Source of the DNA: an uncultured Chlorobiaceae bacterium
GTDB taxonomy: Bacteria; Bacteroidota; Chlorobiia; Chlorobiales; Chlorobiaceae
NCBI GenBank assembly: GCA_903820085.1
Contig: CAIJGA010000010.1
Span: forward strand, 1 to 64,000
Direction: 5' to 3'
DNA length: 64,000 nt
Every line of letters begins with the position of its first letter. Within the stretch, counting starts at the first letter, position 1. Positions 1-8,976 of the stretch are shown one piece after another. Made by a program: the position numbers and the translations under genes. The notes beneath the pieces were generated by a model. The model saw only the letters and a list, made by a program, of their open reading frames with translations, had not been told where the DNA came from and did no database searches.

Positions 1-137
1 GCCTGATTGACCTTGTTTTGGTCTATTCAGGAGCAAAATAGGCCCGCCATAAATGAACAATACCAAAAATCACGTGGCTTACGGTTTATGGGTGAGATCA
101 TTGCTATTTTGGCTAAAACGTCTATTCCGACAGGCTG
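1..137. other. Possible end of a mobile element next to the broken CheB gene
   Basis: Homology of the adjacent CheB-type gene stops abruptly near position 138, and the sequence to the left encodes nothing I recognise. The octamer GTCTATTC occurs at 21-28 and again at 119-126. Read on the minus strand, the junction begins TGTCGGAATAGACG, and a TG start is common at insertion-sequence ends. No transposase is visible because the window ends here. This is an inference; a simple deletion or rearrangement would look similar. Confidence 0.25.
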
Positions 138-609
138 CTAGTGTTCCATCAGAACCCATACCAGAGAGAATAACGCCTACGGAATACTGCTTCAGGTCTT
201 CTGCCATGGAACGGAAAAAGAAATCAATAGGAAGCCTCAAGCCACGGGGTTTGACCATATCAAGCAGATAGAGTATTCCATGCAGCATCGACATGTCCTG
301 GTTTGGAGGAATCAGGTAGACGTGATTGGGCTCGATTTTAAGATTGTCACTGACCTGACAGACCGGCATTTCAGTAACCCGCTGAAGCAGCTCAACCATA
401 ATTCCCTTGTGGGTAGGATCAAGATGCTGTACGATGACAAATGCCATACCGCAGGGATGTTGAACATTCTTCAGAAACAGTTCAAGTGCTTCAAGTCCAC
501 CGGCTGAAGAGCCAATACCAATGATCGGGAAAGAAATATCTTCTGCCGGCTTGAGCTTACTGTCCTCAGCCTCTTTTTTCTGATTACTGACGGAGGTTGT
601 TTTTTTCAT
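79..609 (-). pseudogene. Truncated CheB-type methylesterase domain (start of a CheB or CheB/CheR-type protein)
   Basis: The 176-residue frame begins with a Lys/Glu-rich stretch and then a CheB methylesterase domain. Visible motifs are GIGSSAGGLEAL with the nucleophilic Ser, VQHLDPTHKG with the catalytic His region, and GMGSDGT with the catalytic Asp. CheB removes methyl esters from chemoreceptors; CheB/CheR fusions are larger signalling proteins. Straight after GMGSDGTL the family sequence stops and about 19 unrelated residues lead to a stop, so the last CheB strands, and any CheR domain, are missing. The ATG at 609 is preferred over the frame's upstream start because AGGG lies 8 nt upstream and the longer N-terminus has no family resemblance. 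No other chemotaxis gene is nearby. It is probably non-functional. Confidence 0.75.
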
Positions 610-911
610 GATATAGCCCTGTTTTGAAAACTTAAAACGTTTAACCGTCACTTGCAGCCAAAGTTCTGAAAGCGCCCTTATCTCCTGTGAAATGACTTTG
701 CCGTGATGTATGCCGGGCAAGTTTCATCAGTCAAGTTGCTTGTTATTTAATATAGCTGATTACCTTTTATTTTTGCAGAAAACACCGGTAATAGATACCT
801 CTTATTCTGCTGTTTTCAATTTAGGCAGATCTTGTTCCCATCTTGCATTTCGCGGTGTTTCTTTTCTGCAATAGGGAGTGTGGCAGGGGAGTCAAGTCAG
901 AGCAAAACGTT

Positions 912-1706
912 TTATTTACGGTTTGTATTTTTTAAGAGCTCAGGCCGGTATTCGAAATGCATGGTATCGTAATGATACCATTTGCCGCCCCATATGAAGC
1001 CATGCTTTTCAAAGATTTCGACAATCTCAGCCGGGATTTGGTTTCGATATTGGTATCGTCCTCTGGAATCTGGTTTTGCCCATCTCCAGTAGTCCGCATA
1101 TTTTTGCGCGATATCGATAGCTGTCGCACTTCCATGTGCGCTCATGCGTTTTGTTCCTGCGATAAATCTGCAATTCATGGTTCCGGCGGGAGGAATGAGA
1201 TATTTGTCGAATCGGACGGGCAGCTGATCCAATTCATGAGATACTTTTGCCAGCTGCTGAGCCACACCGTTCGTGCGGGTCACCCTGATCTTCTTGCCCC
1301 ATTTCCCCGGAAGCCATACAATATCCACCAGAGTTCTGGCTGTTTCACCCTTTTTGCAGTTTCCATACATCTTCAGAAAAAACGGTTCGAAACGCACCCT
1401 GCCCGGATCAACATTAACATCCGGGGTACCTGACCTCTTGCCCGGAATATAGGGTGCGTAGAACATGTCTTTGAGGGATGGCGAATTCAGCAAGGTTTCA
1501 AAGTCTTTACCCGTTTTGCCATCATCAAACCGCATTCTTGTTCCGTCTTTCCAGATCAGCTCATTGCCTTCATGGCCAGTAAGAAAGTCAGGATAAGAGC
1601 GGACAAGCGTATCCATAAGTTCAGCGTTAGCTGCTGCATGAGAGGGCTCGGCAATAAAACAGCATAACAGTGCTGCAAGGCCGATAGTCCTGAACAGGTG
1701 AGTCAT
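912..1706 (-). CDS. M15-family peptidase (VanY/D-Ala-D-Ala carboxypeptidase-like), exported
   Basis: This 264-residue protein has a signal peptide (about residues 1-24, hydrophobic core then SHAAA) and an M15-type zinc peptidase signature. SAHGSATAID at 189-198 supplies the first His and the Asp ligands. WGGKWYHYDTMHFE at 239-252 supplies the third ligand His and a catalytic acidic residue. M15 enzymes trim peptidoglycan peptides in the periplasm; the exact bond (D-Ala-D-Ala or L-Ala-D-Glu) cannot be read from the motifs. The ATG at 1706 has AAAGG 7 nt upstream. It lies 36 bp downstream of a small secreted protein on the same strand, so the two are probably co-transcribed. Confidence 0.85.
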   Translation of the reverse strand: MTHLFRTIGLAALLCCFIAEPSHAAANAELMDTLVRSYPDFLTGHEGNELIWKDGTRMRFDDGKTGKDFETLLNSPSLKDMFYAPYIPGKRSGTPDVNVDPGRVRFEPFFLKMYGNCKKGETARTLVDIVWLPGKWGKKIRVTRTNGVAQQLAKVSHELDQLPVRFDKYLIPPAGTMNCRFIAGTKRMSAHGSATAIDIAQKYADYWRWAKPDSRGRYQYRNQIPAEIVEIFEKHGFIWGGKWYHYDTMHFEYRPELLKNTNRK

Positions 1707-1742
1707 TCGTCAACCTTTAATTATTCGGGTTTTGAGTGGCTC

Positions 1743-2132
1743 TCAATCCCTGATAACATGAACCTCAACATAGTCTCTGCCATAGCCACTGTTCCATATG
1801 CTGATCTTGACCAATGGTTCCCCGTGAACAATTTCGTTCAACGCAGCGCGACTTATTCTGCCGTTTTGCAGCATCGACTCAAGAATTGCTCGATTACGTT
1901 TTGAAGCAAAGAAGCTGTCGCGCTGATCTTCAGGATCATATCTGCCGAAAACATGGTAGTTCGCCCGATCCTGGCGAATAATAGCGGCGGCAGAGGTCAA
2001 GCGTTCACCGTAGCTGTTGAAGTGGTCTGAAGCCCCGAGACGGGCGATATAAGAGTCGACCAGCTCGTCAGCAAATGCAGGGGTCGGCTGAAACAGGGCA
2101 AACACCGCTACCAAAAGATAAAACCTTTTCAT
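1743..2132 (-). CDS. Small exported protein of unknown function
   Basis: This is a 129-residue protein with a clear signal peptide (MKRFYLLVAVFALFQ, then a likely cleavage after PAFA). The mature part is about 108 residues, mixed alpha/beta in character, with no cysteine and no motif I recognise. AAAGGA lies 5 nt before the ATG, a strong ribosome binding site. It is the first gene of a probable two-gene unit with the M15 peptidase, so a cell-envelope role is likely, but that rests on context only. Confidence 0.65.
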   Translation of the reverse strand: MKRFYLLVAVFALFQPTPAFADELVDSYIARLGASDHFNSYGERLTSAAAIIRQDRANYHVFGRYDPEDQRDSFFASKRNRAILESMLQNGRISRAALNEIVHGEPLVKISIWNSGYGRDYVEVHVIRD

Positions 2133-2498
2133 AATGTCCTTTGTTACGTTAATCCTGTAAAAATTGCGTCCTCTTTGAACTGTTACGATGGTACCATAAC
2201 CAATAAAGTTACGGATTAAATCAAGAATACTATCCGGGAGGTGTAAGAATTGTGAAAAAGTGAGTTGCGCGTTCCCTCTCTTTGCATACCCAGGTGTTCG
2301 CGACAGAGTGGCAAGGAATGATGCTGCATCAAGGGATTCGGATTTTCTTGCTTTTACGGCATTTTTTTACTTTATATAGTAATAGTAAAGTGTTATCCGC
2401 TTCAGTATGATGCCTGGAACTGTAGGAAAACTCTTTGTTTTGGATACGAGTATTCTCTTTCACATGATGTCCACTCAAACTATCAGGGAGAAATGAAC
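2133..2498. other. Intergenic region between divergent units
   Basis: These 366 bp separate the minus-strand signal-peptide gene from a plus-strand membrane protein. They must hold the promoters of both units. A short palindrome, ATGGTACCAT, lies near 2189, and the stretch around 2360-2395 is very AT-rich. I see no RNA gene, riboswitch or coding frame that I could support. Confidence 0.4.
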
Positions 2499-2879
2499 AT
2501 GTCAAACCCACAAATACGATCGGCACAGCTTTTAGTCCAAAACGCTCTCGCCAGTCCTGAGATCCTTGAAGAGCTCAAGAGCAATCCAAGAAAAACCCTG
2601 GAAAAGCTTAGAGACCAGTCTGTCATGCAGTTATCTGCTCCGTCACCCCTACCCAACCCAGATCAACCGACGAATAATACTATTTGGCTGATTGTGGTGA
2701 TTGCCTTTGTGATTGTTCTGGTGGGTATGGCAGCAGTTCTTGGAATAGGTGTATTTACCCCGTTTTCGCCGGGTTCTGTTCAATTGACCAAGACTGATAC
2801 TATCCTGACGGTACTCATGTCCGTCATCAGTTTTCTTGCCGGATTACTTTCACCCAGCCCGGTTTCGAAGCCAAGTTGA
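2499..2879 (+). CDS. Small two-helix membrane protein with an N-terminal leader-like helix
   Basis: The protein has 126 residues from the ATG at 2499. An alternative ATG at 2493 is only 2 nt from the GGGAG ribosome site, whereas 2499 is 8 nt away. Residues about 1-45 form a soluble amphipathic segment containing ALASPEILEELKSNPRKTLE, which resembles the helix found in NHLP-type leader peptides and small effector-associated domains. A Pro/Asn-rich linker, a strong membrane helix (about 62-85) and a second hydrophobic segment (about 103-119) follow. I do not recognise the family. It is followed after 60 bp by an alpha/beta hydrolase on the same strand. The leader resemblance is weak. Confidence 0.6.
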   Translation: MSNPQIRSAQLLVQNALASPEILEELKSNPRKTLEKLRDQSVMQLSAPSPLPNPDQPTNNTIWLIVVIAFVIVLVGMAAVLGIGVFTPFSPGSVQLTKTDTILTVLMSVISFLAGLLSPSPVSKPS

Positions 2880-2939
2880 AATTTATTGGTATAATTGTGC
2901 TGTTGTGGCTCGTTTTTCAACGTTAACCTTGCATGTGTT

Positions 2940-4208
2940 ATGCAGCCGATTCGCATCAACAATTACTGTTTTGACCGTATTCATACCTGGATACAGTACG
3001 ACAAGCGAGTTCCCCAGTTTATTGAGGTTGTCATTGAGGTGTTTTATCCTGAAAACCGTCAGGCAGAGGGTCTTGTGATGTTCAGTCACGGCTTTCTGAT
3101 TGGCAATGATCTGCTTTATTATCCGAAAAAAATTATAGGCGGGTTGCTGAATGACAATCCGCTTTTCGGTATCAATCCTTCGGCCTATTACAATTACTCT
3201 TCGGCTGTTGTTGAGCATAACTGGGCCATGGCCTTTGTAACAGCATCACACATGCAGTCTGCGGGCATGCCGTGGATTGATTTCGGGGGAAATCCGAGAG
3301 TGGGGCAGGATGCTTATGTTGCGGCATCGTACCTGGTCAAATACGGGGCAACAGATGAGTTCTACAGAATCGACGAACATAACCGGGACCGTTCATTTTA
3401 TAACAGTGAGCTGGGGACGCAGACTGGGTTTATGAAGAATAATAACGTTATTTTTGCCGGCCACTCGGTCGGTGGCGCACATGCCCAGGTTGCCTCGGTT
3501 GGTTTTGAGAAGCTGCAGGAAATTGGCAAACGTACTTCACGCTCTTTTGATCCTGTGCTTTATGATCGGGAGCTGATTCCTGCATTTTCTTCTCCCATGT
3601 CTTCGTGGTCTGATGAGGAAAGGGCAAATCCTGTGGGATTTATTCAGCTTTCTCCGGTTGATATGAAGATTCCTGTTCTTGCTCCGGGAATGGAGCCTTA
3701 TCGGGAGGCGCTTGCTGAATTACCGATTCCAAATGTCATGGTTATTGGCCAGTGTGACAGTGCCTGTCTTGACAAAAGCAAATCACAACCGCCGGCATGG
3801 TCGGCTGACAAGGCGGCCAATGCATCCCAGTTCAGGGAGTTTGCATCTGATAAGAGCTGGTCAACTGTTGCCAATGTTGAAAATGGGAGCCATTGCGGCT
3901 ATCTGACCGAAAAAAGCGCGCTTTGCAGTGTTGCCGATGCGAAAAGTTTCTGCAAATCAACTCCCGTAAAAGATACCTATCAGGCGGCAGGTGATGAAAC
4001 CCGCTTTACGACGGAGCTTATCCGGAACTTTATTGATCTCTTTGGGGAAAATGGCACCTATAATGGCGGCTTCAAAGGGGATTTCAATCAATGGCGCGGC
4101 AGCAATTTTATGAAGTGGCTCGACAAGAAGAGTCCTGACGGGGTGATCAATCTTGTTCCGTTCCGTGACGGGAAGTATGTCGATTTTGCCCGCGAATGCT
4201 ATAGATGA
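2940..4208 (+). CDS. Alpha/beta hydrolase of unknown substrate
   Basis: This 422-residue protein has alpha/beta-hydrolase features. A strand followed by MFSHGF (oxyanion-hole HG, about residue 47) comes first, then the nucleophile elbow GHSVGGAH (Ser near 176), and a candidate catalytic His in NGSHCGY (about 317). Several Cys cluster in the C-terminal third (CDSACLDKS; HCGY...CSVADAKSFC), suggesting disulfides or metal binding, yet no signal peptide is visible. The overall plan resembles large bacterial lipase/acetylxylan-esterase or PAF-acetylhydrolase-like enzymes. The start at 2940 is the first ATG; the frame could extend to a TTG at 2895, and neither has a good ribosome site. It is probably co-transcribed with the preceding membrane protein. 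Confidence 0.7.
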   Translation: MQPIRINNYCFDRIHTWIQYDKRVPQFIEVVIEVFYPENRQAEGLVMFSHGFLIGNDLLYYPKKIIGGLLNDNPLFGINPSAYYNYSSAVVEHNWAMAFVTASHMQSAGMPWIDFGGNPRVGQDAYVAASYLVKYGATDEFYRIDEHNRDRSFYNSELGTQTGFMKNNNVIFAGHSVGGAHAQVASVGFEKLQEIGKRTSRSFDPVLYDRELIPAFSSPMSSWSDEERANPVGFIQLSPVDMKIPVLAPGMEPYREALAELPIPNVMVIGQCDSACLDKSKSQPPAWSADKAANASQFREFASDKSWSTVANVENGSHCGYLTEKSALCSVADAKSFCKSTPVKDTYQAAGDETRFTTELIRNFIDLFGENGTYNGGFKGDFNQWRGSNFMKWLDKKSPDGVINLVPFRDGKYVDFARECYR

Positions 4209-4242
4209 CGATATGCCGGGGTCGGTTTGCTGCTTACACTTG

Positions 4243-4260
4243 TGCACTGTTTACAGTGCA
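4243..4260 (+). terminator. Possible terminator hairpin after the hydrolase
   Basis: A perfect 7-bp inverted repeat (TGCACTG, loop TTTA, CAGTGCA) lies 35 bp after the hydrolase stop. The following sequence is pyrimidine-rich but not a clean T run, so termination is only probable. Confidence 0.35.
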
Positions 4261-4431
4261 TCATTCCTTTCGCATTTTTCCTTTTGTGGAATTGTCATCC
4301 TTTGAAAATGGTTTGTTACCTTGAGTAGCAGGAGTTAGCCTTGTTGCGCCTGTTTGTGACACCTGTTTTCAGTTGGCATTGAAACAATGGATGTGCTTCC
4401 CAATAAAATTAAGCAGCGGTAACAGCAGTTT

Positions 4432-7400
4432 ATGGCTGCCGGCCGCAGGATTGAAAAGATTTTAAAATTTATGACGTTAACGACAGCCCTCGAAGCCGCA
4501 AAGGTTTCCGCGAATGCTCCGCGTGAGATTCCTTTTAACTATACCTCCGCTGGAGACCGACAGGCGATATCCTTCCTGCTGGGGCCGGATATTGTGCAGA
4601 TGCTTGATGAGCTGCGCGATTTACGGGTTACCGGAAGGTCGGCGCGGTTGCTGATGGGCATTATCGGTGAAATTCTCATTCACCGCCGCAACCCTTATCT
4701 CTTTCAGGAGCTGGTGAACTCTTCGGCCCGCCGCCGTCGCCTTTTTGAGAGGGCTTTTGCTGAACTGGATACCATTGTCGATATGGCAAATGGTGAAACA
4801 AGGGTCTCCTCTATTGTGGGGGCTGTGCGTGAGCAGCTTGAACGGTTTCGGTTGGCTGTTGAGAAGACGCCTGAACTCCGCCGCCGCCTGAAGCGGGAGC
4901 TTGGTGCCGTGGTGGGTGTAAAAAATGTTCTCTTTGATCCTTTTTCTCTTGCAGCTCATGCAACGGATGCAACGGACTGGAGGCTGCATCTGCCTTCGGC
5001 AGTGGTGACGCCCGATCATGAGTCGCAGGTTGCACCGCTGATTACGGCTATTGCTGCACTTGGCCTCAATATTATTCCCCGGGGTGCCGGGACGGGGTTG
5101 ACCGGGGGAGCTGTGCCGTTGCGGTCGAGGTGCGTGATTATCAATACCGAAAAACTTAACCGTATCCGGGGTATCTCGGTGCGTGATTTTCAGCTTGAAA
5201 ATGGTCAGATATCCCCGGCCTCAGTGATTGATGTTGAAGCGGGTGTGATTACTGAAAAAGCGATGGAGGAGGCTGACCTGCATGGTCTGGTGTTTGCTAC
5301 CGATCCAACCAGTGAATGGGCTTGTACGGTGGGGGGAAATATTGCTGAAAATGCCGGTGGAAAGATGGCTGTTCGCTGGGGCACCTGTATCGACAATCTG
5401 CTTGAGTGGCGCATGGCGATGCCTTCGGGTGAAAACTGGACGGTAAAGCGTGCTGATCACCGGTTGCGCAAAATCATGCATGAAGATACAGTTACCTTTG
5501 AGGTGTGGAACGGGTCGGGCAGGAGGATTGATCGTATTGAACTGCGCGGAACCGATATCCGGAAAAAGGGGCTCTGGAAGGATATTACCAACAAGGCGCT
5601 CGGGGGTGTCCCGGGCTTGCAGAAGGAGGGGACTGACGGGGTGATTACGTCTGCTCTTTTTGTGCTGTATCCGAAGTATCCGGAAAAGAGAACGCTCTGT
5701 CTTGAGTTTTTCGGGCCTGATATGGATGAGGCGAGCCGGGTGATTCTTGAGCTGTCTAAAATTTTTCCGCTTCATTCCGAAAATCGTGAGGCTTTGCTTG
5801 CACTTGAACATTTTGATGATGAGTATATCCGTGCTATCGACTACAAGGTGAAGGCGCCCCGTGCCCAGACACCGAAAGCGGTGCTGCTGATCGATATTGC
5901 AGGGAAGAGTTCCGCAGAGGTGCAGAGTGGTGTGGAGCGGGTGGAGCGGCTGCTTGCACCACACCCCAACACCTTGATGTTTCTGGCCCGGGATAATGCC
6001 GAGGCTGTCCGGTTCTGGGCCGACCGCAAAAAGCTTGGCGCTATTGCCCGGCGTACCAATGCGTTCAAGCTTAACGAGGATATTGTTATTCCGCTTGAAG
6101 CCCTTGCCGAGTTTGCGCGTTTTATCGACAAGCTCAATATTGAGGAGGAGCGCTATGCCCAGCTCAGGTTTGTGGAGCGTGCGGCCAATATTCTGGTAAC
6201 CTCAAGGATAATCGAGGATGGCGGCCAGTTTGCTTCAAAGATTCCGGCGGGCCTTGAGCTTTGCCGCATGTTCAGTGAGAAGATTGAGGCTGAACCTGCA
6301 GAGCAGCTTCGTGCGCTGGCTGTTGTTCAGGAGCTTTGCAGTGAGCTCGGGGAGCTGGTGCAGGGTTATCCTGACATGCAGGCAGCTCTTGATGGCGCTT
6401 ATCAGCAGGTCCGCGACCGCCGTATCGTGCTTGCCACGCACATGCATGCGGGCGACGGGAATGTCCATGTCAATGTGCCGGTGCTTTCAAACGACAGGCC
6501 TATGCTTGAGCGGGCGGACAGGGTGATTGACCATGTTATGGAAAAGGTGATTGCTCTCGGCGGGGTCGTCTCCGGCGAGCATGGTATTGGCGTTACCAAG
6601 CTGAAATATCTTGATCCAGCCATTGTCGCGGAGCTTTCGAGGTATCGGGCCCGGGTTGATCCGAAAGGGATCATGAACCCCGGCAAGCTTGATGATTATG
6701 AGGTGCTTGATTATATCTTTACTCCCTCATTCAACCGCCTTGAGCTCGAGGCGCATATTCTCAGGCGGGCCCAGATTGAGGAGCTTTCGAAAAAGGTCGA
6801 TTACTGTATCCGATGCGGCAAGTGCAAGACGGACTGCTGTGTCTATTATCCGTCGCGGGGGATGTTCTATCATCCACGAAACAAGAATCTGGCGATCGGC
6901 TCGCTGATTGAGGCGTTGCTTTTTGATGCCCAGCGTGAGCGTACGACCGATTTTGCTCTTTTGAAGTGGCTTGAAGAGGTGGCCGATCACTGTACTATCT
7001 GCCATAAATGTCTCAAACCCTGCCCGGTCGATATTGACAGCGGTGAGGTTTCGGTGCTGGAGCGCGAAATACTTTCTGAGTGGGGTTTCAAGCACTCTTC
7101 ACCGGTCACTGAATTGACCCTGCGTTATCTCAAAAGCCGTTCTCCCGTTTTCAATGCGCTCTTCCGCCGTGCCGTGATCAGGGTTGGCGGGTCTGTTCAG
7201 CGGTCGGGCAACAAGCTCTCTTCGTTGCTGCAGCCGGAGCATGATCCGCTTGCGTTTTATCCGCTCAGCCTGCTGAGTTCTCCTGTGTCTCCGGTACCTG
7301 AAGGTACCTTGCGGGATATCTTGCCTGATTGCGGTCCTGACCAGGTGCTTGTTTTTGAACCTGCCGGGGCGGTTGCCAGCAACGTTTTTTATTTTCCGGG

Positions 7401-8127
7401 ATGCGGTTCTGAACGGATGAACTCGTCCATCTCCATGGCAGCGCTGCATGTGCTGCTTGAGCTTGGCGTGAGGGTGGTGCTTCCTCCTCCGTTTCTCTGC
7501 TGTGGCTTTCCGGCGCATGTTAATGCCAAGACCGACCAGTATTCGAGCATTGTGCTGCGCAATACCGTGCTTTTCAGCCAGATCAGGGAGATGTTCTCCT
7601 ATCTCGATTTTGATGCCTGCGTGGTGACTTGCGGCACCTGTATGGAGGGGCTTGATGCCATTGAAACCGGCCGGATTTTTGGCGGAAAGATTATTGATAT
7701 TGCAGCCTACGCCCTTGACAAGGGGCTGAAGCTGGATGGCAAGGGGGATTACCTGTATCATGCACCGTGCCATGATTCGCTTTCAGGCAAAGCGCGTGAA
7801 ACGCTCCAGAGTCTGGGAGGGTTCGCCAGTGTGACTGCTGTGCCGCATTGCTGTTCAGAGGCAGGAACGCTGGCCCTGTCGCGTCCCGATATTACCGATT
7901 CGATGCTTCATCGCAAAAGGGATGCCATAACGGAACTGATGCATGGAAGAGAGCGGGCGGTCATGCTGACCAACTGCCCTTCGTGTGTGCAGGGGCTTGG
8001 AAGAAATCTTGATCTTGGTATAGAGCCTCGGCATATTGTTGTGGCTTTGGCTGAAAAACAGTCGGGTGCCGGATGGATGGAGCTTTTGCTGCATCAGGCG
8101 TCAAGGGGTTCAGCGGTCAGCTTTTAA
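4432..8127 (+). CDS. Giant FAD-linked oxidoreductase fused to ferredoxin and CCG (GlcF-like) Fe-S domains
   Basis: This single 1231-residue chain combines the parts of glycolate or D-lactate dehydrogenase. After an N-terminal segment of unknown role comes a PCMH-type FAD-binding domain (PRGAGTGLTGGAVP near 215-228) and an FAD-oxidase C-terminal domain (HMHAGDGNVHVNVP near 672-683; SGEHGIG near 715). Two Fe-S clusters follow (CIRCGKCKTDCC near 791; CTICHKCLKPCP near 854), then two CCG repeats (FPGCGSERMN, LCCGFPAH, CGTCMEG, HAPCHDS, HCCSEAGT, about 988-1142) of the heterodisulfide-reductase/GlcF kind. Such enzymes oxidise 2-hydroxy acids such as D-lactate and pass electrons towards quinone. 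No signal peptide or membrane helix is seen. A downstream in-frame Met (4471) is an alternative start. The 3' end overlaps the convergent decaheme cytochrome gene by 4 bp. Confidence 0.88.
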   Translation: MAAGRRIEKILKFMTLTTALEAAKVSANAPREIPFNYTSAGDRQAISFLLGPDIVQMLDELRDLRVTGRSARLLMGIIGEILIHRRNPYLFQELVNSSARRRRLFERAFAELDTIVDMANGETRVSSIVGAVREQLERFRLAVEKTPELRRRLKRELGAVVGVKNVLFDPFSLAAHATDATDWRLHLPSAVVTPDHESQVAPLITAIAALGLNIIPRGAGTGLTGGAVPLRSRCVIINTEKLNRIRGISVRDFQLENGQISPASVIDVEAGVITEKAMEEADLHGLVFATDPTSEWACTVGGNIAENAGGKMAVRWGTCIDNLLEWRMAMPSGENWTVKRADHRLRKIMHEDTVTFEVWNGSGRRIDRIELRGTDIRKKGLWKDITNKALGGVPGLQKEGTDGVITSALFVLYPKYPEKRTLCLEFFGPDMDEASRVILELSKIFPLHSENREALLALEHFDDEYIRAIDYKVKAPRAQTPKAVLLIDIAGKSSAEVQSGVERVERLLAPHPNTLMFLARDNAEAVRFWADRKKLGAIARRTNAFKLNEDIVIPLEALAEFARFIDKLNIEEERYAQLRFVERAANILVTSRIIEDGGQFASKIPAGLELCRMFSEKIEAEPAEQLRALAVVQELCSELGELVQGYPDMQAALDGAYQQVRDRRIVLATHMHAGDGNVHVNVPVLSNDRPMLERADRVIDHVMEKVIALGGVVSGEHGIGVTKLKYLDPAIVAELSRYRARVDPKGIMNPGKLDDYEVLDYIFTPSFNRLELEAHILRRAQIEELSKKVDYCIRCGKCKTDCCVYYPSRGMFYHPRNKNLAIGSLIEALLFDAQRERTTDFALLKWLEEVADHCTICHKCLKPCPVDIDSGEVSVLEREILSEWGFKHSSPVTELTLRYLKSRSPVFNALFRRAVIRVGGSVQRSGNKLSSLLQPEHDPLAFYPLSLLSSPVSPVPEGTLRDILPDCGPDQVLVFEPAGAVASNVFYFPGCGSERMNSSISMAALHVLLELGVRVVLPPPFLCCGFPAHVNAKTDQYSSIVLRNTVLFSQIREMFSYLDFDACVVTCGTCMEGLDAIETGRIFGGKIIDIAAYALDKGLKLDGKGDYLYHAPCHDSLSGKARETLQSLGGFASVTAVPHCCSEAGTLALSRPDITDSMLHRKRDAITELMHGRERAVMLTNCPSCVQGLGRNLDLGIEPRHIVVALAEKQSGAGWMELLLHQASRGSAVSF

Positions 8128-8972
8128 TCGTCCCCCCTTTCACCTTCTTCGCTTCCGCTGCGGTGGCATCTGACACAGTTCTGATAGTTGGAGATACCCT
8201 CTTCACGATGCACCGCAGCCATATTTGATGGCGTGTGCTCGTGGCAGTTGTAGCAGGTATACTGTTTATAGTTGACGGGATTGGTGTGGCAGGTTTTGCA
8301 GCTTGCCTGGTGATTACGGTCGAGCCTGAAATAGCGGCTATGGTTGAATGTTGCCGGTTTCCAGCGGGTGGTGCTATGGCATGTTGCACAGTTTGTATCT
8401 GACAGCCGATGCAGATTGTCGTTTGGCCGGTCAGCTTTATGGCAGTTGATGCACTGTTTTCTGTCTGCAGCGGCAAGCTGATTGTGGGTGAACGTTGCCG
8501 GTTTCCATTTTTTTACGCTATGGCACTCTGCACAATTTCCTGTTGCGTAACGATGCAGGGCATCTGTTGGTTTTTGATCTTTGTGACAGGCGATACAGCT
8601 TTTCTGAAGTGACACCGTCAGGGATCCATGCTTGAAGGTTCTGATCGCTTTTGCTGCGTCAGTACCCTTGTGATCAGTATGGCAACCGACGCAGGAGCCG
8701 GCAGAAAGTCCTTTGTGAAATAGAACCCTGGAGGAGTCTTTCGGAAGCAATGCTCCGGCGACATTTTTGATGCCGATGGCATCCTGTTTGTGACAGCTTA
8801 TGCATTGAACAGAAGTTACTCCTTGAAATGGCGTGTGACAGCTCAGGCAATCTTTTTTGATTGCCTGATGCCCTTTCATGAGGGGGCCGGGATCAAGCAA
8901 CACATCAGGAAATGCAATAGCAAGGAATGCAAGGATCATTGCTGCCGTGAAAAAAGCAAAAAGTGGTTTCAT
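8124..8972 (-). CDS. Decaheme c-type cytochrome
   Basis: This 282-residue exported protein carries ten CXXCH haem-binding motifs (CLSCH, CISCH, CVGCH, CIACH, CAECH, CINCH, CATCH, CKTCH, CYNCH, CVRCH). The N-terminus has one hydrophobic segment (about residues 4-25) that could be a signal peptide or an uncleaved anchor; there is no lipobox. Additional His residues between the motifs can act as distal haem ligands, as in multihaem cytochromes of the c7/class III type. The middle contains two near-duplicate blocks (CHS..KWKPATFTHNQ and CHS..RWKPATFNHSR), showing internal duplication. It starts 4 bp after the stop of a b-type membrane protein, with GGAAG 7 nt before the ATG, so the two are translated together. 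Periplasmic electron transfer is likely; the partners are unknown. Confidence 0.9.
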   Translation of the reverse strand: MKPLFAFFTAAMILAFLAIAFPDVLLDPGPLMKGHQAIKKDCLSCHTPFQGVTSVQCISCHKQDAIGIKNVAGALLPKDSSRVLFHKGLSAGSCVGCHTDHKGTDAAKAIRTFKHGSLTVSLQKSCIACHKDQKPTDALHRYATGNCAECHSVKKWKPATFTHNQLAAADRKQCINCHKADRPNDNLHRLSDTNCATCHSTTRWKPATFNHSRYFRLDRNHQASCKTCHTNPVNYKQYTCYNCHEHTPSNMAAVHREEGISNYQNCVRCHRSGSEEGERGDD

Positions 8973-8976
8973 CAGG

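Noticed and set aside
53-271. Plus-strand frame at the left edge
   Set aside because: It runs antisense through the CheB domain and the possible element boundary and resembles no protein family.
957-1433. Plus-strand frame of 158 codons
   Set aside because: It lies antisense to the M15 peptidase, whose signal peptide and catalytic motifs are clear; the opposite frame has no family features.
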